From Mercurialis annua (Eukaryota; Streptophyta; Magnoliopsida; Malpighiales; Euphorbiaceae), in contig NC_065571.1 of assembly GCF_937616625.2 (NCBI RefSeq), positions 55,847,651 through 55,911,650 on the forward strand: a stretch of DNA of 64,000 nt, written 5' to 3'. The position numbers were made by a program, and so were the translations under genes. Shown here one piece after another: positions 43,997-53,835 of this stretch (position 1 is the stretch's first letter; every line of letters starts with the position of its first letter). The notes beneath the pieces were generated by a model. The model saw only the letters and a program-made list of their open reading frames with translations. It made no database searches and was not told where the DNA came from.

Positions 43997-45262
43997 CTAG
44001 AGACACCAACAAGTGATACCGAAGGTCACTATCCAATTCGCAGCATCCATGACTATTTTTCCCTGCAAATTTCCGAAGAACCAATCAGTGAAAGGCAAGT
44101 TAAAAAATGCATAATAAGCATTAGTACTAAGCAGTTTACGCCACACTTCCCTAGCCATAATGCAGGATCGAAATATGTGTTCGCCATCTTCAACATTGTC
44201 GCCGCAAATAGAACATGAAGCATCCTCTGTCATGTGACGTCTTTTCCGTTCATGATTTGTGAGAAGCTTGTTGTTCGCGCCCAACCACAACAAAATTCTA
44301 ACTCTTTGAGCCCCAGGCCAGCTCCAAATCGCTTTCCAATATCTCTGGTTAGCATCGCAAGGGACAGTTCCCTGAATATCATACGCAGAGCTTACTGAAA
44401 TGTTGCCGGAACTGGTCGAACTCCAAAAGAGCTGATCGGTCCCATTAACAGCAGAAGGAGGATTCACTGCTGCAAGATGCAGAAGTACCGTGTTTGGAAC
44501 TTGGCAAGACAAACGACCCCAATCCCAATTACCATTGACAACCAAATCTTTAACTTTTAAAGAAAGGTCACTTTCAGCAATAGGAGAAATGGATAGCAGT
44601 TTAAGAGGACCAAGATCATTCAACCAATTATCGTCCCAAAATTTGACTTCACTGCCGTCACCGAGAGCCCAGCTGCACCCTGAAACAATAGTTCCCCATA
44701 ATTGAGAAATATTCCTCCAAAGAACTGAGTTGTTGGCTCCTGCTTTGCACGAATTACCATTTCGAATCCAGCCATATTTGCTTCTAACCACTTGAACCCA
44801 TAACAGCTCAGGCTTGGTCATAACAGAAAATCCGAGTTTCATAATAAAAGCGTTGTTTTGTCTCTTCAAATCTCTGATGCCGCTACCTCCTGAAGTACAG
44901 GGTGTGCACATATCTTCCCATTTTATGAGACAATGCTTACGAGAACCCTCTTTGCTACCCCAAATGAAATTGCGGACTAAACTGTTGATGCTATTGCAAA
45001 GGCTTTTGGGGAGAGGAGCTGTTTGCATAGTATAGCTCGGGATCGTCATAAGAACTGATTTAGCAAGGGTAAGCCGACCCGCCAAAGAAAGGAGATTGGC
45101 ATTCCATCCGGACAACTTCTTATGAATCTTGTCTAGGATGAAAGCATAAGTTTCTTTGGTGATTCGAGAATGGAGAAGCGGCACACCAAGGTATTTCCCA
45201 AGATCATGAGAACGTTGAAAACCCAACAAGCTGCTGATATTGACTGCACACTGAAAATCCAC
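43997..45262 (-). pseudogene. LINE ORF2 middle part: RT thumb/connection and zf-RVT
   Basis: Frame continuing ORF2 after a shift near 45275. It starts FQCAVNISSLLGFQRSHDLGKYLGVPLLH, the region just downstream of the reverse transcriptase palm, and includes SGWNANLLSLAGRLTLAKSV and the zf-RVT region CSICGDNVEDGEHIFRSC. The annotated Met is not a real start. It ends at the TAG at 43997. Confidence 0.92.
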
Positions 45263-47442
45263 GTTAGAAGAAAAAAAAAATTTGTCTTAGAAAGACTAAC
45301 GCTGAGACCGGAGCTTTTAGAAAACTCATCCAAAATGGATTTTACAATGAGCCCTTGACCCTCTGTTGCTTTCCCGAATAAAACCAAGTCATCTGCAAAA
45401 AACAAATGAGACAAATTAGGACCAAGTCTATTAAGTCTGATAGGACTCCACTCACCATTTTGAATAGAAAGATCAATGCGATGAGAAAGACGTTCCATAC
45501 AGAGAACAAAAATATAAGGGGAGAGGGGATCCCCCTGACGGATGCCCCTAGAAGGTTTAAATTCTTCAGAAGACGTTCCATTCCAGAGAAGACTCATATG
45601 AGAAGAAGAAATGCAATGCATAATGACTTTGATCATATGTGTAGGAATACCAACATCCGTGAGGGTATCTTCGATGAACTTCCAATTAAGGCAGTCATAT
45701 GCTTTTTCAAGATCAACTTTAATGGCGAACCAACTCTCTTTCCCTTTTTTATTACGCATAGAGTGGATGACTTCCTGTGCGATGATAATGTTATCAGTGA
45801 TATTACGCCCGGCTACAAAACTAGCTTGAGTAGGCCGAACAATGCTAGGCATAAATTTTTTAAATCTGTTAGCTATCACTTTAGTCAGGATTTTGTAAAC
45901 CACAGTACAAAGGCTTATAGGACGAAAGTCTTTGATGGTCTCCGGCTTCTCAGTCTTGGGGATGAGGGAAATAAGAGTTCTATTAATATCACTCTCCATA
46001 ACTCCTTCCTTAAAAATATTCCGAATAGTAGAGCAAATAGAATTCCCAACAATGACCCATTGATTTTGATAGAACGCAGCTGGGATGCCATCGACACCAA
46101 GAGCTTTCCAAGGCTGCATCTGAAAGAGAGCTTGATGAATTTCCCCGTTGGTGATTTCACTATCCAGACGACTGATTGTGATGGAGTCAAGCGCAGGAAA
46201 GCAACCCCGAACTTGGTAAACAGGTCTGTTGTTACAGCTTTCAGTGTACAGGCCTTTGAAAAAGTAAACAGCCAAGTTGCGCAGGGAGGCATCATTGTCA
46301 CACCAGTTTCCATCCGAGTCTTTGAGCACACAAATTCGATTCCTTCTTCTTCTCGCAGTAGCTTTAGCATGGAAATAAGAGGTATTGCGATCTCCAAGCA
46401 TGAGCCAATTGCATCTAGATTTTTGCAACCACAAGGCTTCTTCTCTCAAAGAAATTTCATCGAGCTCAGCTTTTAAATTGTTTTCCAGCTCAGTAAGGTA
46501 ATTAGAAGGACGATTTTCAAGATATCTCTGGATGCCATTAATCCGAGCCAACAAGATCCTTTTTTGCTTGAAGATGTTTCCAAAAACGTCAACATTCCAT
46601 CCTTTAATTTTTTCCGTAAACAAATGAATGTTATCATTGAGAGACTGTTGGTTATTCCAGCTATTCTTAACCACGTTAACAAAATCTTTGTGAGTAAGCC
46701 AAGAAGCCAAGAACCGGAATGGCTTATTGTTGACAACATCCAACCTGTGAGTATTAAGCTTGATAAGGATAGGCCTGTGGTCGGAATGAATACGAGGGAG
46801 GTGATGGGTGACAGCATTCAGATGTTTTTGCAGCCAAAGATTATTACAGATGGCTCTATCCAGCTTTTGAAATAAATTTCCCCACCTCCAGGTGAAATTT
46901 GGGCCCACAGAATCCAGCTGAGTAAGAGCGTTCTTCTCCAAAAAATTTGAAAAATGCGGGCAGCCATGATTTCTGAAGCGAGAACCACCTTTCCTATCTG
47001 TGGAATAGAGAATAGCGTTAAAATCACCTGCAATAATCCACGGGAAATTATTACCAATATTTAGTGAAGAAAGATCCCTCCACATATTATTACGATTAGA
47101 AGGACTAGGACTACCATAAACAGCAGTGAAAAGGAACGTCTCACCGGTGTTATCAAAAGTTAAGGAGATGTGGATAAACTGGAAATGGTTTAATAAAATA
47201 TCAACTTTAGCATTCACATTCCAGAGAAGCCAAATACCCCCGGAAAAGCCATGAGCTTCCACACGATGGGAAAAGTCAAAACCAGTACGTTTTATAACCT
47301 TATCTGCTTTGATACCTGCGATTCTCGGCTCAACAACAACCATAATAGAAGGATTATAATAATCACGAAAAGATTTAACAGAGCGAACAAAACCATTTTT
47401 AGCTGCCCCTTGGCAGTTCCAAATAAGAAAGTTATTAATCAT
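45263..47442 (-). pseudogene. LINE ORF2 N-terminal part: endonuclease and reverse transcriptase
   Basis: Begins MINNFLIWNCQGAAKNGFV, the usual endonuclease opening, with blocks VVVEPRIAG, IIAGDFNAIL and HSDHRPILI, then reverse transcriptase (PKTEKPETIKDFRPISL, KVDLEKAYDCLNW, RGIRQGDPLSPYIFVL and catalytic LFFADDLVLFG). The frame leaves ORF2 in a ten-T run near 45279-45288 on the element strand; residues beyond that are spurious. ORF2 starts 37 bases after the ORF1 stop, unlike the overlapping ORFs of the 23-29 kb LINE. Confidence 0.94.
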
Positions 47443-47479
47443 AAAAAAAAAATATAAAGAGAAAGGAGGCTAACCGCCA

Positions 47480-49240
47480 TTAAACTTCCATGCTCTGATC
47501 CTTCGGAGAGTCGAAACTCTCTGTTTGGTCAGACACTAAAATACCTTCGGATATAGCTCCTGTATCTTCAAATTGTGACTCTGGGATGTTCATCTCCATG
47601 AGCAGATCACCAATGTTGGTGTTATGCATCAAATTAGGAGCCTTCTTCTTTTTAGTCTTAATGCTGTTTTTAGAGTTTTTATTGATCTTCACACTCCATT
47701 GACTGCGGGTTTTATCCGAGCCTTTTGGAGGAAATTTTTCACGTAAAGAAAGGAGTTTAAGCTGCGGAATTTGATCCTGCACATTCCTCGGAGGAGAAAA
47801 GACTACAGCAGAATGGCTTTTAGGGTCAAGTGAAACGTCCACAGGAGAAGGAATAATGTCAGTAGATGAGCTGTTATTAATGACATTCACTTTCCCATTA
47901 ATGCAAGGAGTAGGAAGGTGAGAAACATTAGCTTTTGCATGGCCCTGCATGTGGGAAGATGACGTGGACATATTAGTTGAGGCATTAATATTATGGGAAA
48001 GGGACTTACCTTGTGTGTTGGACACATTCACTTTATTATTGGAAATCTTTTTTGCATGGAAATTCAAAGTTTCCTTTTGCATGGCGGGAGCAACATTATT
48101 CTTGTTACCATGAGTGGAGGATTGACCATGATCATGATCCTCTAAAGTGGCAATAGCATCAAACCTTGACCCTGAAGATTTATTACCGTTGCTTCCTTGA
48201 TTGTTGGCGGAAAAGTCGGGTTTCCTTCTACGATTTGTCACCTGCATCCACGGTCCAAACGGAGCATCTTCCATGGTCGACGGCGAAACTGAAGAAGGAC
48301 CAGCATGAATGGTTGTAGGGCCATCTGTGACACCATTAGTAGACTGTTTATGGGGACAGAGGTTCTTCCGATGCCCATATTGACCGCAGTCAAAGCAAAT
48401 AATAGGGAGACCCTCGTACTCGACCTTCTGAATATGACCGTCGATCATAATTCTGGAAAAAAGAGGTTTAGTTAGATCCAAATTGATAGCTAATCTCGCA
48501 AACTTACATCGTTCTCTAGCTTCCGTGTTGAAGTCAATTTTGATGACATTCCCTATGGTTTTGGCTATCGCTTTCAACACATGATTGTGGTAATATTGAA
48601 TGGGCAGACCTGGAAATCTAACCCAGGCAGTTACCGAAGTCGCATTGATGTTGTCTGAAGAGAACTCGGGGTTCCATGGTTGCACTGTGAGATAATGACC
48701 AAAGATAACCCAAGGTCCTCCCGACAAGGCATTGATATAGTCATCCATCGAATAGAATCTGACTAGAAAAAAATTGTTATCAAGATCAACGAGGCTCGGG
48801 TAGTCTTTCGGTTTCCAAAGCTTCAAGAGACGGCTGAGAAGAGTTTTATAGCCAATAGTTTTACCAAGAAGACGGACAACAACACAAAATCTCATGTTTT
48901 GGGCAATAAGATTATGAATCCTATCAGAAAAGTTGATCGTCGGGACTCCTTTATTATCCCCAACCTCAATATCATCATCCAAAAGGTTGAAAACAGTATA
49001 GTCTTCATCATGTATACTATGATCAGTTCTTGTATTGTTGAGAAGAGTATCTTTAAAAGATACTTTTTCAGTAGGCTCATTAACGATGGCAGGGGGATTA
49101 TCCATGATTTCCACTTCCATATTGTTCACCTCCTCCAACCCCTCTTGATCGTTTTCCTTGCGAATCTTCACTTTTTTTGTTGATCGATTAGGATCGATAT
49201 TGGACAGACCCTCGCTGGGACAGAGAGAAGTTTCTTGCAT
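47480..49240 (-). CDS. LINE ORF1 protein (DUF4283-like plus CCHC zinc knuckle)
   Basis: 586 codons, uninterrupted. After a charged N-terminus comes a DUF4283-like region (FCVVVRLLGKTIGYKTLLSR, VTAWVRFPGLPIQYY, about residues 115-265) and a CCHC knuckle CFDCGQYGHRKNLC at about residues 277-290. The C-terminal half is Ser/Asn-rich and low complexity. The protein is the presumed RNA-binding chaperone of LINE particles. The start ATG at 49240-49238 leaves an ~85-base 5' leader to the element end. Confidence 0.92.
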   Translation of the reverse strand: MQETSLCPSEGLSNIDPNRSTKKVKIRKENDQEGLEEVNNMEVEIMDNPPAIVNEPTEKVSFKDTLLNNTRTDHSIHDEDYTVFNLLDDDIEVGDNKGVPTINFSDRIHNLIAQNMRFCVVVRLLGKTIGYKTLLSRLLKLWKPKDYPSLVDLDNNFFLVRFYSMDDYINALSGGPWVIFGHYLTVQPWNPEFSSDNINATSVTAWVRFPGLPIQYYHNHVLKAIAKTIGNVIKIDFNTEARERCKFARLAINLDLTKPLFSRIMIDGHIQKVEYEGLPIICFDCGQYGHRKNLCPHKQSTNGVTDGPTTIHAGPSSVSPSTMEDAPFGPWMQVTNRRRKPDFSANNQGSNGNKSSGSRFDAIATLEDHDHGQSSTHGNKNNVAPAMQKETLNFHAKKISNNKVNVSNTQGKSLSHNINASTNMSTSSSHMQGHAKANVSHLPTPCINGKVNVINNSSSTDIIPSPVDVSLDPKSHSAVVFSPPRNVQDQIPQLKLLSLREKFPPKGSDKTRSQWSVKINKNSKNSIKTKKKKAPNLMHNTNIGDLLMEMNIPESQFEDTGAISEGILVSDQTESFDSPKDQSMEV

Positions 49241-49343
49241 TTTTTTTTTGAACTTTGCGTTTTGTGAATTTGATTAAGACTAGCCTTTAAGCTAAATGCC
49301 AGTAGATAATTTCTTTAAAACATGTGATTGTTATTCCATTATT

Positions 49344-50321
49344 AATGTAAAATAAGAATTCTCTAAGAATATAAAGGTTAGTTAATATCTCATTTTTTTT
49401 AAAAAATAGTTATTTTATCTTAAGTATATTCTATTCTACAAAGCATACATGACCTAAAGCAAAGCAGGTTGAAATAATCGGCTCGCATAAATTCTTCACC
49501 GTGTGATTTTTGAAATTGATGTACAAATTAATGACGGTTTAATGCGTGTTCAAGCTAAGGTGGTTGTTAATTCAAGGTCTAGATTGTGCTTTTATTAATG
49601 TGAGTAAGGGTCTACCGATGGCTTGATCTTTCTAATATACATCTTGATCTCCAGAAATTTTTAAATATATTCAGATTTCAACTTTTGACTCATCGGTAAG
49701 TCCATCCGGTATCTGAATTTCCTCTGAAGATGGCAGTTGAGATTTTTGGTTATTTTCAGTTCATGAATGGCATTCACCATCACCTTTGGTTGTTCTATTT
49801 TGTCAAGTTCATATTTTTTTCATTTTAAAAAATGTATAATTCATCAAAAAAAAAATTATAGTAAAATAAGATCTAATAATACTCGTCTTGGAATGAGAAA
49901 AATACAAAAAGGCAAACACTCATATAAACACCCCTGTATTTTATCAGTTTTGTTCAGGAAGCCTCTACTCCAAAGTTGTTCACGTCCAGGTCCATGTACT
50001 TGTCAAACTCTGATTATGACACCCTTCAGTGGACGGAATTTAGCATGTGAAATTCACTCTTCGTTAATTGACGGAAAAAAGTGACGTGGCGCTTATTCCA
50101 ATATATAGAGCTATACGAATTACTACTTAATAAAAAAGTTGTAAAAGAAAATAAGTTTGATGGAAAAATATAATTTTCTCCATTTTCTTTCCAACAACTA
50201 ATGCACCGCCTGAGTTTAAAGTAAAACTCGGTTGAATCTCCCATAACAACAACGAGTCACCATTCTTGCTTTTACATACTTGCAAATATTATATGCTAAA
50301 ATTTAGATATACATTCCCAGA
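49344..50321. other. Unassigned DNA between LINE and Copia
   Basis: Short chance frames only. A stretch near 49935-50095 (GTTCACGTCCAGGTCC ... GTGACGTGGCGCTTATTCC) has the look of a degenerate MITE arm, but no partner arm was found. Confidence 0.4.
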
Positions 50322-50711
50322 TGTTGGTGCTGCTGCATATTGGAAAATGAACTTTTTCTCATTAATTTGCAAATGATTACAGAATCAGCCTTTTATACTA
50401 CAAGGCAATGGAAACACATAATCAGCGTGTGATCCAAGATACATCAGCTAATTATGAATCTATTCACTAATACTAGTCTAGATACATAAAAAGCAGTTAT
50501 CATAAAAGTTCCAGCTCAGCAATCCAGAAGCAGAGAATCTCCATCTCATCAATCTGCGTGATCCAAGAATGCTCCAATCACAGTAGCTGCAGAGAATCTC
50601 TAGCTCATCAATCTGCGTGATCCAAGAATGCTCCAATCACAGTAGCTGCAGTTGATTCCTTTTGTGCACATGTGTTATTGTGAATTATGTCAGCAGAAGA
50701 CTCATTCTTCA
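50322..50711 (-). repeat. 3' LTR of Copia 2, 390 bp
   Basis: On the element strand the LTR starts TGAAGAATGAG just after the polypurine tract GTGGGGGGCTAT and ends GCAGCACCAACA. TATA-like TATAAAAGG is at about 50388-50396. It contains a 59-bp tandem duplication (about 50529-50587 and 50588-50646, sharing TCATCAATCTGCGTGATCC). The Pol frame reads through the LTR start and ends inside it at 50608. The partner LTR is outside the window, so the limits are inferred. Confidence 0.72.
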
Positions 50712-53052
50712 ATAGCCCCCCACAAGCTGGAGTGTAAATATCTTGAAGCTCAAGCTTGGAAATGCCACTATGAAATAAAGCAGGACTGAGTGCCTTAGTG
50801 AAACAATCAGCCAATTGGTGAGATGAAGAAACAGGAAGCAAATGAACAACATTGTTCTGTAACTTCTCCCTTATGACATGGCAGTCAATTTCTATATGCT
50901 TTGTGCGTTCATGGAAAACTGGATTGTGTGCCAATTGCAGAGCTGACTGATTATCACAGAAGATAAGGGCTGGTTTTGAATGATTCTGAGATAAGTCCTT
51001 CAAAAGATAAAGGAGCCATTGTAATTCACAAGTTAGGACTGCAAGAGCCCTGTACTCTGCTTCTGAAGAAGATCTAGAAACAGTAGACTGTTTCTTAGAT
51101 TTCCAAGATATGAGAGAATGTCCCAAAAATACACAGAATCCTGATACTGATCTTCTGGTATCTGAACATGAGGCCCAATCAGAGTCACTGAATCCCTTGA
51201 GTTGCAAAGCTGAGGAGGAGGAAAAGAAAATTCCTTTACCAGGAGAAGATTTAAGATATCTGAGCACTCTGTGAACAGCTTTGAGGTGTAAATCAGTAGG
51301 TGTGTCCATGAATTGAGAAAGTTGTTGAATAGAGAATGCAATATCTGGTCTTGTATTGCAGAGATACAGAAGTTTTCCAACAAGCTGTCTATACATAGTA
51401 CCATCTGCTAGAGGAACACCATCTGTTTTTGTACGCTTCTGAGCAGGTACCATGGGGGTGGATGCTGGTTTAGAATCTAAGAAGCCAGATTCTGTCAAAA
51501 GATCAATGGTGTATTTTCTTTGGCAAAAATTGATGCCAGTTTTAGATCTAGCAACTTCAAACCCCAGAAAGAATTTAAGTTGACCAAGATCTTTGATCTT
51601 AAAAAGATCATGCAGATATGTCTTGATTGAAGTAATTTCTGAGACTGAATTACTTGCAAGTATGACATCATCCACATACACCAATAAGGCAATAAAATTG
51701 TCACCAGTTTTCTGAACAAACAAAGATGGATCAGAGGGAGCAGCTATAAATCCTTTAGCTAAGAGAGCTATGGTGAGTTTGTGATGCCACTGGCGACTAG
51801 CCTGTTTCAAGCCATACAATGACTTGGTTAGATGACAAACTTGACCAGGAGGAGCTGAGAAACCTGGTGAAACAGTCATGTATACTTCCTCATTAAGATC
51901 TCCATGTAAAAAGGCATTGTTAATGTCTAATTGATGGAGATGCCAGTTGTTAATAGAAGCCAAAGCAAGTAAGGTTCTAATAGTGCTGATTTTAGCAACT
52001 GGAGAGAAAGTGTCTAGGTAGTCCAAACCTGGTTGTTGAGTGAAGCCCTTAGCAACCAATCTGGCTTTGTATCTGTCAATAGAGCCATCTGCCCTTTGTT
52101 TAACTTTGTACACCCATTTACATCCTATAGGATGTTTGCCAGTTGGTAGAGTTGTGAGTTTCCAGGTGTTGTTATCAGTGAGAGCTTGAAGCTCTGCTGT
52201 CATTGCTTCATGCCAATGATTGTGTTTTACTGCCTCATTGTACGTTTTGGGTTCACTTATGATGCTTAGGTTGGCTGAGAAAACTTTATGAGAATTAGTA
52301 AGATTATCATAAGTGTGTACTTTTGAGAAAGAATGTGGGGAGGTTATAAGGTTTGAAAGAGAGGGTGGTAAGGTGCAATGATAGTCTTTTAAGTTGGATG
52401 GAAGGGTGATGGTTCTACTGCTTCTTCGTAAAGCTGGGAATTCATTGGCAGTAAAAATGGGGTGAGGTGTATTATGAGAAATAGTAGGTGTTTGGTGCCA
52501 TGGACTATGAGGTGGTTGGTTTGGAGAGGAAGGGCTGAGAGAAAATTGTGGTGTGTCTACCAGAATAGGATCAATACTGTGAGAAAATGAAGGTTGAACA
52601 GGTAAAGTTGAAGTTTCTGGTTTTGGTGTTGGCAGAAGCAGAGGAAACATATTCTCATAAAAAACAACATTCCTGGATGTGAAAATCCTTTTGGTGGAAG
52701 GATTATAAACTTTGTATCCTTTGGTGTGAGCAGGGAACCCCACAAAAATGCCTTTAACTGCTCGAGGATCAAACTTGCTTCTCAACTCAGGAATAGTACC
52801 AGCATAGCACAAACATCCAAAAGTCTTGAGATGTTTATAATTGGCTTCTTTGTCAAAAAGAAGTTTATATGGTGTTGAATCACCAATGACTGGAGATGGT
52901 AGTCTATTAATGAGATAAACTGCATGATCAATGCAGTGATTCCACAAATACAATGGTAAACCAGATTGGAATTTCAATGTTCTAGCTACATTCAAGATGT
53001 GTTGTTGCTTTCTTTCTACCAAACTGTTTTTTTTTTTGGGGTGTAGACACAT
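50608..53052 (-). pseudogene. Copia 2 Pol: integrase C-terminus, reverse transcriptase, RNase H
   Basis: Long frame after the poly(A)-run frameshift near 53030. Integrase end (NSLVERKQQHILNVARTL, DKEANYKHLKTFGCLCY), reverse transcriptase ([29 protein letters not shown], catalytic YVDD in LLVYVDDVILASN) and RNase H (GFSDSDWASCSDTRRSVSGF, SWKSKKQSTVSRSSSEAEYRA). All catalytic blocks appear intact in this part. The first four residues precede the frameshift and are not native. Confidence 0.93.
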
Positions 53053-53096
53053 GAAGTCTGATGAATTACTCCTTTTGAATTAAAAAAGTCTTTCAT

Positions 53097-53835
53097 CTAA
53101 AATTCAGAACCATTATCAGTCCTTATAACCTTTATTTTCTTAGAAAACTGAGTATCCACATAAGAGAAAAACTGTTGAATTAAAGGCCTTGTTTCTGACT
53201 TGTTGTGCATTAAAAATACCCATGTATATCGACTGTGATCATCAACTAGAGTGAGAAAATACTTCTGTCCATTAATAGAAGGCTGCTTTACAGGACCCCA
53301 AATATCCATATGGATCATATCAAACACATTATCACTTTTGGATTCACTTAAGGGAAAAGGAAGTTTTCTTTGTTTTCCTAAGTGACAAAACTCACAAGAA
53401 ATGTTCCTGGAACATGAAATAGCTGAATCAATGTTTTGAAGTTTCTTCACTCTAGACTCAGATGGGTGTCCTAATCTGAAGTGCCATATCTCAGCTGTAG
53501 ATAAGACTTTAGCAGATAAAGAGTTGCAATGAGAGTCAGCAGAAGAAAACAACTTCAATGAATATAGACCATCCTTCTTACTAGCTGATCCAATCATCAT
53601 GGATTTGCTCATATCCTGAATAAAGCATGAGTTTTGATACATAATCAAACACAAATGTGGAGCATTAGTCAACTTGCTGGCTGATATCAAGTTGAAGCTA
53701 AAAATTGGTACATGTAGGACATTTTTGAGCAATAATAAGGGACTGAGTTGAATGTCTCCTATAGCAGCAACAGGAACTTTTTCACCATTTGGTAGTCTCA
53801 CAACCATGTTAGAAACAGGTTTAGAAGATATGTGC
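53097..53835 (-). pseudogene. Copia 2 Pol: GAG-pre-integrase and integrase core, truncated and stopped
   Basis: Contains MVVRLPNGEKVPVAAIGD, the HHCC zinc region (WHFRLGHPS ... CEFCHLGKQ) and the integrase core (IHMDIWGPV, TLVDDHSRYTW, IRTDNGSEF). It ends in a TAG directly after GSEF; in the next codons the reading frame continues MKDFFNSKG until an 11-A run shifts it near 53030. Upstream it is open to the Gypsy-type LTR junction. This copy therefore has three lesions: truncation, nonsense, frameshift. Confidence 0.92.

Larger units (their letters stand above)
43290..49325 (-). mobile_element. Full-length L1-type plant LINE (minus strand), 18-bp TSD
   Basis: The perfect 18-bp duplication GATTGTTATTCCATTATT flanks it at 43272-43289 and 49326-49343. 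The poly(A) tail (T-run 43288-43297 on the plus strand) lies at the 3' end. Both ORFs are present in order, so this is a complete 6.04-kb copy rather than the usual 5'-truncated one. ORF2 carries one frameshift and one nonsense codon. The exact duplication implies a fairly recent insertion. Confidence 0.95.
50322..53835 (-). mobile_element. Copia retrotransposon 2, 3' two-thirds, cut by the Gypsy-type element
   Basis: Minus-strand Pol from just after the protease region to RNase H, plus its 3' LTR. The coding sequence stops abruptly at about 53835 (WHISSKPVSNMVVRLPNG), where the large Gypsy-type LTR begins. Gag, protease and 5' LTR are expected beyond the right window edge on the far side of that insertion. 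It belongs to a different Copia lineage from the 2.9-8.9 kb copy, judging by sequence and the 390-bp LTR. Confidence 0.9.

Noticed and set aside
45406..46476. Long plus-strand open frame (356 codons)
   Set aside because: Antisense to LINE ORF2 reverse transcriptase and linker. Its sequence is the shadow of a conserved coding region, with no domain of its own.
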